64,000 nt of DNA from Ligula intestinalis (lineage: Eukaryota; Platyhelminthes; Cestoda; Diphyllobothriidea; Diphyllobothriidae), in assembly GCA_036362985.1 (NCBI GenBank), contig JAYGXS010000004.1, forward strand, positions 36,765,654 through 36,829,653, written 5' to 3'. Shown piece after piece: positions 55,121-64,000 of this stretch (positions within the stretch are counted from its first letter, which is position 1; every line of letters begins with the position of its first letter). The notes beneath the pieces were generated by a model. It saw only the letters and a list, made by a program, of their open reading frames with translations, was not told where the DNA came from and searched no databases. Made by a program: the position numbers and the translations under genes.

Positions 55121-56119
55121 TTGAGACAGAGTATGACTGGCTGATAGTGGCTACTAAGCCCGAAATGGGCATTCTTATCTCCCTTGTAGTTACCGGCAAT
55201 ACAAAGCTTTCGGTTATCTCAAGTTAAGACCGATTTTAAAAATGAAGTTAGAAAGCGCATACGCATTTTGCCTGAACGAAAGCATGTGTAGCTGTGGGTG
55301 CTTCTACCCTAAGGGACCCCGTACCTCAAGCGGATATCAAAGTCTGTTTAAAATGCTCAGTGGAAGTTTATTGAATAGAACAAAATTATGAAAGGCTTCG
55401 TTTTTTTCTAAGTAGCCACTTTTCGTCACTTGTAACACAAATCCGCACCGTGAAATTAAAGAGATAAATTTGAGTTCGATTAAATTGATATCTAAATCAC
55501 TTCCACTGGGTCACGTGCCGGTGGTCTACCAAGCCTGATCGGGTACTCACCGTCACGTGGTAGTAGCTACCGTCATATGAATAGATAGCAAAACTGAATC
55601 GAGAATTGTCCTTTTACGATGGAGCTCTAGCAATTGCCCGTGCAGGTTGTTTATAAGCCAGTCGTCCCTCAATAAGTGCGAATAATATTGAAGTAAATCA
55701 AGCTTGGTGACAATTGCAAGCTGAATAGTAGGGGTGAAGGAGCCAAAATGACTTGTCAGTCAACTCAGTTCTGCCAATAGAGTAGACTATACGAGATCCA
55801 GACAGCAGTTCCGAAGAAGAAGATGCGATCACTGGAACAAGGACTTTATTTTCCTGACGTTTCGGATTCCGTCGGGAGTCCTTAGTCATAGGTTATCGTA
55901 AACAGGTCTGAGGCATGCGCAGATAAGGGGTGATACATGCACAGATTGCACGGTATTTATAGTTCACAGCAGTCACCCACATGTGAACTATATTTGTCCG
56001 TTCCTGTAGCCACCACTGGAGGTCTTAATTGGTCCGGTGATTGCTCATTAATTGCAACAGCGTTCTTGTTCACGTCGGATGCAGGTTTGATAATTAATCG
56101 ACAATGACGCCCACTGTCA

Positions 56120-56510
56120 TCAGAGTTGTGCCCAGTCCTTCCCAGGTGACTGATGTTTGTTGCTCAGGAAATTTCTCAGTACACCGTATGGGAACGCCAA
56201 ATCGTTGCGCATGTTGATAGACTGAGGGCCTGCGAACCATGACTCGAGCAGCTCGCGGCTCACGCGGTTGTCCCCTCTTGCGAGGATTTCGGCCTCGTCA
56301 AACTTGAAAATATGGCTGGGTCCCGTTGAGTGAGCTGCAACCTGGGAGTTGACGTCTTTCTTCCTCACCGCCGCTCCATGCTCGGCCATTCGCGTCTGGA
56401 GTAATTTCCCGATTTCTCCAACGTATTTGCTTTGTCCAAACTACACCAGATCCGGTAAACGACTCCAGCCGTTTCCTGCCGTGGCAGTGGGTCTTTCGGC
56501 CTCATGACCC
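56120..56510 (-). pseudogene. PLE GIY-YIG end, left palindrome arm
   Basis: The minus reading gives MRPKDPLPRQETAGVVYRIW, then the worn core CSLDKANTLEKSGNYS (usual 'CSCGQSxYVGETGR' lost by frameshifts). In the next frame come RMAEHGAAVRKKDVNSQVAA, SHIFKFDEAEILARGDNRVS and ELLESWFAGPQSINMRNDL. The last 89 codons are uninterrupted. The nuclease's Tyr-Ile-Gly core is damaged, so it would not cut DNA. Confidence 0.85.
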
Positions 56511-56539
56511 GGCACAAAGGCCGGAAGCAACCATCAGAC

Positions 56540-56933
56540 GCCGGATCATGAGGCCGAAAGACCCCTGCCACGGCAGGAAACGGCTGGAGTCGTTTAGCGG
56601 ATTTGCTGTAGTTGTGGACAAAGCAAATACGTCGGAGAAACCGGGAGATTACTCCAGACGCGAATGGCCGAGCATGCAGCGGCGGTGAGGAAGAAAGACG
56701 TCAACTCCCAGGTTGCAGCTCACTCAACGGGACCCGGCCATATTTTCAAGTTTGACGAGGCCGAAATCCTCGCAAGAGGGGACAACCACGTGAGCCGCGA
56801 GCTGCTCGAGTCATGGTTCACAGGCCCTCAGTCTATCAACATGCGCAACGATTTGGCGTTCCCATACGGTGTACTGAGAAATTTCCTGAGCAACAAACAT
56901 CAGTCACCTGGGAAGGACTGGGCACAACTCTGA
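56540..56933 (+). pseudogene. PLE GIY-YIG end, right palindrome arm
   Basis: Near copy of the left arm in the opposite direction: MRPKDPCHGRKRLES-type start (frameshifted), then the open frame RMAEHAAAVRKKDVNSQVAA, GHIFKFDEAEILARGDNHVS, ELLESWFTGPQSINMRNDL. The final 89 residues differ from the left arm at only four positions (Gly/Ala, Ser/Gly, Arg/His, Ala/Thr). Confidence 0.85.
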
Positions 56934-57165
56934 TGACAGTGGGCGTCATTGTCGATTAATTATCAAACCTGCATCCGACGTGAACAAGAACGCTGTTGCA
57001 ATTAAGGAGCAATCACAGGACCAATTAAGACCTCCAGTGGTGGCTACAGGAACGGACAATTATAGCACACATGCGGGTGACCGCTGTGAACTATAAATAC
57101 CGTGCAATCTGTGCATGTATCACCCCTTATCTGCGCATGCCTCAGACCTGTTTACGATAACCTAT

Positions 57166-57205
57166 GACTAAGGACTCCCGACGGAATCCGAAACGTCAGG
57201 AAAAT
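57166..57205 (+). ncRNA. Hammerhead-like hairpin at PLE-5 3' end
   Basis: ATGACTAA, then hairpin GGACTCC-CGAC-GGAATCC (57,172-57,189; six pairs, one mismatch), then GAAACGTC and GAAAATAAAG. The GAAA side of a hammerhead core and stem II are present; the CTGATGA side is altered (CTATGACTAA). The mirror copy is at about 55,855-55,890 on the minus strand. Likely a degenerate hammerhead. Confidence 0.4.
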
Positions 57206-57959
57206 AAAGTCCTTGTTCCAGTGATCGCAGCTTCTTCTTCGCAACTCTGTTCTCTTTACTAAGCCTCTTGATGCTTCAAATTCAGTCACGATGTCACCAT
57301 CTGTCACTGATGCAGTTCACGAAATATCAGCTAAAATGGCTTTGCAGTTAGTCTTGGTTACCTGTTTGGTGAAGAGTTTCTCATATGGCCACCTCCAGGG
57401 GCCTTGATAATGAAAACCTAATTGCATCTACCCAGTAGCCCGACGTACGGCATGGATGAGTTATGTATAAGAGATACCTGCCAGCAGACTCGGAAAACAT
57501 GTAGCAAGTCAGCATTCTCTTATGCTCTTATCTCATATTTCTTGGTGTTACAAACATCAGAAATTTCTCTTCCCGATGTGTATTAAAACAGCGACGCTAA
57601 TGCTTCCTAAATGCCGATGCATAGTACGTACTTCTGACTTCCGCCAATAGCCTGAAAATGGACTGGAGTGCCAACATCCGCTTAAATGGATGTAGTTGTT
57701 TGGGTAGACAAGTGTCATCTTGAAGGTGGGAGTTTCCAAAAAACAACAGGGCTGACTTAGCATTTATATATTATGAATGCGTTTTTGGCATCAACGTTAA
57801 ACCTAAAATAGCTGCACAAGTGTTTTGCTCGTTGTTGCTTCTCTGTTCCCTCAAAGTTTTCAGTTTGAAGAAGCAGAAAATCGGAAAATTAGAATGACGT
57901 TGAAATACTTGAAAGTTTCTCTTATAATTTCTAATTTTTCCGTTTGTTTAAGTCAAATA

Positions 57960-58057
57960 CAGTAGTCGCTGGTTATTAAGTCCACCTTGGGCCCAGACCG
58001 ATTGGGCTTATTAAACGGCGGGCTTATTACCGTGGGCTTAATGGCCAGCGACTACTG
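57960..58057. mobile_element. 98-bp MITE with TA target sites
   Basis: Starts CAGTAGTCGCTGGTTATTAA and ends with the near complement TTAATGGCCAGCGACTACTG, flanked by TA. Internal GGGCTTATTA repeats are arranged symmetrically, so the whole can fold into a hairpin. The terminal CAGTnG...TTAA pattern is like the 51.45-kb Tigger element but the family differs. No coding capacity. Confidence 0.85.
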
Positions 58058-58349
58058 TATTTGCTCCGTTTTATTTCTCTGGATATTCCCATGTTAAAGA
58101 TTAAAAGCCAAGTCGGTCAATATATTTTTGGTTATATATCATCGGGCCTATACAATTACGTAGATAATGATGGTTAATACTCATCGTTCTAAGGCAGCCC
58201 TCATGGTGAGTTCGGCACTTTGAGGTTATTGGGACTTGGAGGTAGAAGAGGTAGTGTAGGGTGTGAGTGATGATTAGAGATCGAGTACGCCGAGTAAACA
58301 AATGTCCTTAGAGGATGAGGGTGACGAGGCACCGGAAAACGGACGGCGG

Positions 58350-60330
58350 CTATAATAAAGTCTTCTGAAAGTACAGCGTCGGTTTTCCTAGTCGTATAGC
58401 CACTTCTTCGGCTGTTGCTAGCAACCGTTGGCGTAGACCTTTATAGCAGTTGGCTGGTGTCCGGAAACCAACAAAAAAGGGTTCTTTGAGGTCGACTCGG
58501 TGATAAGTATCGACTAGATGTACAGGAATCGATTTCAAAATCGATCTAGTTTCATCTTCACCTAGTCAGCCAGGTGCTCGTTCACGTTCTCGCTTCCGGA
58601 CGCTTCATTGTAGGGCCAACGTATTCCGCTCCCCCGGAGAACGGGCATTAGTAAATGCATCCCAATGTGGTCCTCAGCAGGAGTTGGTCTTTCCCTTCCA
58701 ATCGTGGGAGGGGGAGTTCATGAAGAATACTCGCACGGTCGCCGCAATGAAAGCGCTCATGTTCGCTGTCTTCAAATTTCGTCTTACATTTCACTTGTTG
58801 TGTTCCCTGGGAAAGACGGTCTTCCTGTTTTACAGTTAAGTGGTAGGCTTTGTGGTGCGCTCCCCACTATTCTGGAGGATGAAATGTGTTCCGTACTTGC
58901 TGGAGCTCCACTTTAATATATTCAGGAGAGCAGCTACATTGCACTCTAACTGCTAGTCCCTGGGCTAAAATTTGCTTTATATTTAGGGTAATAAAACGGA
59001 AAATTAATGTACTGTACCACTCAGATTTCCTTTTAAAATTCCATATACTGGATAGATCCGTTCTAATGCATATGTAGAAGGCCATCGAGGAAGGCAATTT
59101 CAGTATCAACCTCAGTTTGAAGTAGAAATGCTCATTCCTAAATTTTCGGACCAGGGCATGCTCTGCCAGGTAGAAGGTACCATTCATGCACCGACCATAA
59201 AGTCAAAGCCTTTGATAGTGTCCTACAGCTTCTTGTTCTTAACCTTGCTCGTTTTGTCTTTTGCTAAAAACGGTCAAAGTTTTGAATTCATTGTCACCAC
59301 ATCTACCCGTCTATATATGCAGCCGTTATCAGGAAGATGAATATTTTGTGTGCATCGCATGAGTATTTCTTTAAGGGTTTTCTTCCGGCATATCTATCTG
59401 GTAATCCATGCACGGAATCACGTCAGTGAGGTAGTTTATTGTTTCTATCACGGGTAAGTTGATAAACTGTGGTGATAAATCTAACGAGAGCACTCTATTT
59501 ACCCAAATTCACTTCTTAGTAGCTTCGACAAAATTAAAGGGGTCATTCAGAATTTGAGCATATAGGTTACTTTCGAGTGACTCGATCAGTTCTATCAACA
59601 ACTTTGCAATGCTGCGATGGGGCGTTTTTCTTCTTCAAAATTGGGCGCAGAATATGCCTCTGCTTGTGAATTTTTGGAAGGCCGTACCTGATGAATATCG
59701 CTGTACCTACTGATCTTAGTCTTTCAAACTCTTTGATTGATGAAAGGTCTTCTTTTTGGAGATAAAATGATAGTCAACGGCCTCGACCCGATCTTATCTT
59801 TCGTTTACTTTGAGAACTTGGCACGATCGGAGAAGACTTTTTCGACGGTCGCCGCACAGTCCGTCCTATCCATCCTCGCTTCTTCTGAATCCTTATTCGG
59901 CCTGGTTAGTACAGTATTTTATTGTTCGCGAATCTCCCCCTGAGACTATGGAGATGGGCCCTTGCTAATTAACCGTCGTTTACTGGAATACTGCTGGTAG
60001 CAATTAACTAGAGGCGGCGTAAAATAATCCAGTTCTCTAGGTGATCGAGGACTGTTGCTGCTTGACACAGTTTCAATTGAATTTTAAAAATTCCGGCGTT
60101 AACGAAGTCAAGGTGGCTTTTCGCATGTCATTTTAGTGTGGATGAAGAAACTCTGATACGTTTTCTGCGTAAGGGTTTCTACTAAAGTATCGGATGTTCA
60201 CCTCGATCTATACATTCCCACAAAAAATTTCGTTTTCAAATTTGACTCCACAGTTCTAATGTCAAAATTGACGAATAAATTGAGTTCCTTAATACCCGAG
60301 TGGTCGTTGGATTGACTAATTTCTACGGAT
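58350..60330 (-). pseudogene. Penelope-like element (PLE-6)
   Basis: Minus strand, in order. An N-terminal block near 60,270-60,070 reads KELN, then WECIDRGEHP and KSHLDFVNAGI. KVFSDRAKFSK is near 59,830, then KEFERLRSVGTAIFIRYGLP and KIHKQRHILRPIL (59,690-59,620). IETINYL and CTQNI follow (59,450-59,350). NEHFYFKLRLILKLPSSMAF and ITLNIKQILAQG (59,140-58,960) come next. The GIY-YIG end has HLVDTYHRVDLKEPFFVGF and YKGLRQRLLATAEEVAIRLG (58,520-58,375). Each block has a clear counterpart in PLE-7, so they are one family. It is riddled with shifts and stops; the catalytic YVDD region is not readable. Confidence 0.82.
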
Positions 60331-61555
60331 ATTACGATGTTATAAGTGAAAAGTAATTATCCGAAAACAAATTGTTGCCATCTTGGCTTCTCAAGTAGTT
60401 GCCGTAATTTCATTTTCGTATGCAAAATGGGAGTCATTAATCTTCTTTTAATAAAGATTGTGCAGTACCCACAATCAGGGTGAGGGATACTAACAAGGTA
60501 TAATACTTCAGAATAATTTCAAAAGAATTCTTGGGTAGTCAAGACCTCCCTATGGTGAGAATTACACATTTCAGGAGCGAAAAGTTTCTCGTAAACGACT
60601 GTGGATCATTTTTGCCGCCAAAACAGGCTAGGAGCCTGTTTATATTAGTGGAAATGGTGATGCGGGTAATCTTGACTGCCAAATCTCTGATATGCAGACA
60701 CACGTGATAGGATAATGGGGTGACAAATCCTCTCCAGCCTGAATTAACTGCAGCACCAATAAAACCTCCGTTGCGGCAAGCTATTGAGAAAATCCTCCGT
60801 TGCACATGTTAAACATATTCGTAGCAGTAGGTTGGGGACCGCTGTGCTTGCAGCGTGCCATTTAATAAGGTGAGAAGATTACCAGCAGAAGAAGCGTCCG
60901 GGTCGTTCTATCAGATATTGTCACAGTGGCCACTGCAAAAAACGTTGTCACGTGGATAGCTCGTTCCGATGAAAGAGGCTAAAGTTTTCAGTGTGGGAAG
61001 CTTTCAAGACAAAAGAAAACTCAAGCATTTTCCTACTTTATCTCGCATGGCAACCAGCCTCTTCTTTCTGTCCATGAGAGGCGTATCAAAGCCCATGCCC
61101 GGCAGAGCTTGGAGGTTTCTGTTCATCCTTGCAACAGAGACCTTTGGTAATAATGGTTGCTACCGTAGTGGTGTTGAGCTAAAGACAGTTATTCGGCATG
61201 CTCCAACAACATGCAGTGGAGATATTATAGGTCTGCTATCTTCTAAAGCGTTCGTTAAAATTCAAAAAAGGTATTTTCTAGTCGGAAATGTAGGTTGTAA
61301 TATTACTTATCTTGCAACAGAATCTCAATATATTTTATTCATGTCAAGGTGCCTTCGTTCCGGGCGCCTACAAAAAATAACAGCTTGTGCCGTAGGCCAC
61401 TACCATACTGATTTTCCTTAGCTTTAAAAATTGGCATAACGGGGTAGAGGGCATACACAAAACTAAAATTTTCTGAACTCAGTTGGCAGCAAACTGCGTG
61501 TTCCTCCGACGTTAATGCCTGAATAAAAAACAGTTTTCAGCCGAAAAGTATGCCT
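60331..61555. other. Spacer between two divergent PLEs
   Basis: A 150-codon open stretch (60,969-61,421, plus) has no recognised domain. The minus strand carries an 88-codon open stretch without signature. This may be remnant PLE or target sequence. No RNA gene was seen. Confidence 0.35.
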
Positions 61556-64000
61556 TGTCTGACTAATTGACTTTTCAAGTTAAAAAATGGGAATATTTAC
61601 CGAACTTAGACAGTCCAAAAGATCCCACGATGTTAAAGGAACTTAATGAATTCCTAAAGTTTGACACCAGGCTTGGAGAGGCAAACGTTACGGCTTAATT
61701 TATATCTGGATGTATAGACTGGGGTGAATATCCGAGACATAACTGGAAAAATTTACGACGAAACCATCTCGCCGTTTCAGTGGCCACGCTAAGGAGACAA
61801 GCGGAAAGTCACCTTGAAATGGTTAACGCCGGAATTATGGCACTTCAACGGATCCGGAGTCAGATAGCAGCTGTTCTCGACTGTCTTGAAACTCACGAGA
61901 GAGTGGCATTTGAACACTATGTACAAACTATCAGAAACCGAAGAATTGAGGCCAAGTGGACTAAACTTATTCGAAGTATCCAATCAACAAAGGCACAGAC
62001 CATCCTCCCAAACAATCCAGAGCGGTACGTGCATAACTTCGTCAATCCATCCTGACAAAACTATCTTAGAGGTACTATCGCTAGGCCCTAAGGTCTGCAT
62101 TGCAGGAAAGAGACCGAAACAACTAGAGTAAGAAACTCAATTTGAGAGCCTCTTTAGTCAGATTATCGATCGAAAATCTTTCAAGTCTAGAGAAGTGGAT
62201 AATCGAAAGTCTACACTGGTTAACTGCTGCCAGCAGTACTTAAAAAAGGCCCCAACAAAGGACCCTTAACAAAGGCCTATATTGATGGCCTAAGAGAACT
62301 CAGAAGAAATGAAAACATCATACTAACCAGACCGGACGAAAGGTCCGGAATAGTATTAATGGATCAAAGGATTATGTCGCTAAAATAGAGGCTATCTTGG
62401 CAGATAGCACAAAGTTCTGAAAATGTAAAAAGGACAAAGATCGGACAGAGGCCGTCGAGGGTCAGTTTGATACAATTCTCAGAGACCTCCACAAAGAGGG
62501 CCTTCTGACTGACAAGGAGATGAAAAGACTAAGACCTGTAGGAACGATGATACCGAGAATGTATGGTCTTCCGAAGATTCACAAACAGGGGCTACCCTTA
62601 CGTCCTATCTTAGATATGCGCAACTCTTTCTATCACACCATTAACAAATGGCTGGTAGAAAAGCTGAAACCTCTTGTAAGTCACCTATACCCTCGAAGCT
62701 TAAAGGACACATTTGAGTTTGTCGAAGCTATAAAAGATATGAACATTAGTGGAAGTAAGATGCTCAACTTGGACAGTTAATAACTTTTTACCAACGTAGC
62801 CATGGTAAAAACAATAAACTACCTCTGTGACTTCATTCGAGACACAAACTACCAAATGGGTATGCCCGTGCAAACCCTCAAAGAATTACTTACGAGGTGC
62901 ACACAAAATGTGAAATTTCTCTGCAATGGCAGCTTCTACAGACAGATAGATGGCGTGGCGATGGGCTTACCACTTAGCCCATTTCTCGCAAATGTCTTAA
63001 TGGACAAGATCGAGAGAACGAGCGTAAGAGACACCATCAATGACCTTGCATTCTACGGTAGATATGAAGATGACATCTTCTGTCTGACAGACTCCAACGC
63101 TGAAACTGACGCCATGGTCATGAAGTATAACAGCGTTTATCCAGCACTCAGGTTTTCAGCAGAAACTGACGTTAATAATGAAATTGCGTTCCTTGATGTC
63201 CTTATGCGAAGGCAAAATGATAGATCGATCCTACGTATAGTGTTCCAAAAGAAAACCCGGACGGGACAATACATCAACTTTAACAGCTTTGGTCCCCTAA
63301 ATATAAAACAAATTCTGCTCCAGGGATAAGCAGCTAGAGTACGACGGATCTGCTCTCCTGAAACTGTTGCATCAGAACTCCAACAGCTGTAGAACACTCT
63401 TCTTGAAAACGGATACCCAGAAAAGTTCATTTGCAGGAATATTGGCGAGCATGCCAAAAAGCCTTCTTCCTTAACTGCAGAAAATAAAGAGATGTTCATA
63501 AGACTACCTTTTTTAGGAGATGCAGCCAGCGAACTGGTAAAGCGACGACTGAAGACTGCTATCACAAACACTTTCCCAGCGGCAAACTTACGTGTGCTTT
63601 TCACGAACTCTTCACTCTTACGATTAGGAGGTAAAGATAGGCTCCCGTTGAAGGCCACGTCCATGTGTATTTACTCATTTACTTGCTCCTGTGGAGTGGG
63701 CTACATCGGCCGAACAACGAGGCGCCTGGAGAAGAGAGTACGTGAACACGTAGTGGTCTGGTTGAGTAAAGGCGAAACTAAATCAATCTCGAGCTCCATT
63801 CTCGCCCACCTGGTTGATACAAACCACCGAGTCGATACTAGTGAAGCCTTTCAGGTTGTCTACGGGACACCAATCAACCTCTACAAAGGCCTACGACAAT
63901 GGGTGCTGGCAACAGCAGAAACAGTGGCTATACGCCTTTTAGATCTAGTACTATGCTGCCAGAAAATTCTAACACAATTCCTGTCCCTCCCGTGGCCGAC
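61556..64000 (+). pseudogene. Penelope-like element, near-complete ORF, runs off the window (PLE-7)
   Basis: Plus-strand blocks: an N-terminal region (KELNEFLKFD at 61,635, RRNHLAVSVATLRRQAESHL), IHPDKTILEVLSLGPKVCIA (62,047) and KAYIDGLRELRRNENIILTR. The RT gives MIPRMYGLPKIHKQGLPLRP (62,548), MLNLDSXXFFTNVA with a stop in the 'DVESLFTNVP' block, CTQNVKFLCNGSFYRQIDGV and AMGLPLSPFLANVLMDKIER. Then come FYGRYEDDIFCLTDSN (YEDD for YVDD, 63,063) and EIAFLDVLMRRQ. The nuclease has IYSFTCSCGVGYIGRTTRRL (intact Y..G-Y-I-G core, 63,670), ILAHLVDTNHRVD and YKGLRQWVLATAETVAIRL. Stops near 62,055, 62,270, 62,779 and 63,327. It is the longest PLE here; the 3' end lies outside the window. Confidence 0.87.

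Larger units (their letters stand above)
55806..57248. mobile_element. 1.44-kb palindrome of two PLE 3' ends (PLE-5)
   Basis: Left arm (55,806-56,513, minus) and right arm (56,540-57,248, plus) are ~708-bp inverted copies about 95% alike by eye, with a 26-bp spacer. Each arm encodes the GIY-YIG end of a PLE protein, then ~300 bp of 3' sequence with a hammerhead-like hairpin and AATAAA-type signal. Ends point outward. The join lies inside coding sequence just before the nuclease, so both copies are truncated at nearly the same point. Confidence 0.9.

Noticed and set aside
60969..61421. 150-codon ORF between the two divergent PLEs
   Set aside because: No recognisable domain, no splice context, and its length is within chance for this amount of six-frame sequence.
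1..64000. CRISPR array, bacterial operons or bacterial-type regulatory sites
   Set aside because: No regularly spaced short repeats. The gene content, introns and retroelements are eukaryotic.

Overview
This window is eukaryotic, AT-rich and dominated by mobile elements. I read it as a flatworm genome, most probably a tapeworm and perhaps a diphyllobothriid (Spirometra, Dibothriocephalus or Schistocephalus type). Three things suggest this. RTE-like and zinc-finger-tailed LINE fragments match families I remember from those worms. Penelope-like elements (PLEs) with GIY-YIG endonucleases are very dense. A host gene carries a 34-nt GT-AG intron, within the very short intron class known from cestodes. 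No species can be fixed without a search.

Host genes. The clearest is the 5' half of a cyclin-Y homologue on the minus strand (23,642 down to 22,840). It has an MGNxxxCC lipid-anchor start, a 29-nt micro-exon and phase-consistent splice sites. Its later exons are not visible; what follows downstream on that strand is over 20 kb of repeats. A second, weaker candidate is a plus-strand gene with possible exons at 38,165-38,363, 40,069-40,187 and 43,428-43,601. Its introns hold PLE copies.

Layout. 1-3.5 kb: nothing recognised. 3.5-17 kb: two CR1/jockey-like LINE tails, a long dispersed repeat with ~440-490-bp internal periods (two plus copies, one minus copy), an internally deleted RTE fragment and a zinc-finger ORF fragment. 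17-22.7 kb: a large RTE-like LINE split by a nested 5'-truncated LINE, plus a 10-N assembly gap. 22.8-23.7 kb: cyclin-Y. 25-26.4 kb: a PLE relic, then an inverted repeat pair around a G-quadruplex motif. 27.6-31.85 kb: a nearly full-length two-ORF LINE (minus). 32.4-33.4 kb: a Tc1/mariner relic (minus). 33.8-36.1 kb: a PLE with ~265-bp inverted terminal repeats, each holding a hammerhead ribozyme. 36.4-43.6 kb: a LINE endonuclease relic, two more PLE loci and the candidate second gene. 46-52.9 kb: telomere-like minisatellites, tRNA-derived SINE-like pieces, a Ty3/Gypsy integrase tail and a Tigger/pogo miniature element. 55.8-64 kb: a 1.44-kb palindrome of two PLE 3' ends, a 98-bp MITE, and two related PLEs facing away from each other.

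The most striking theme is the PLEs. At least seven loci are present. Four show the same layout: two PLE parts joined or placed head to head, with 3' ends pointing outward. Several 3' ends carry hammerhead or hammerhead-like folds. Almost every mobile element here is broken by stops and frameshifts, so the region is largely a graveyard. The 3' hammerhead at 36.03 kb and the palindrome look comparatively well kept.
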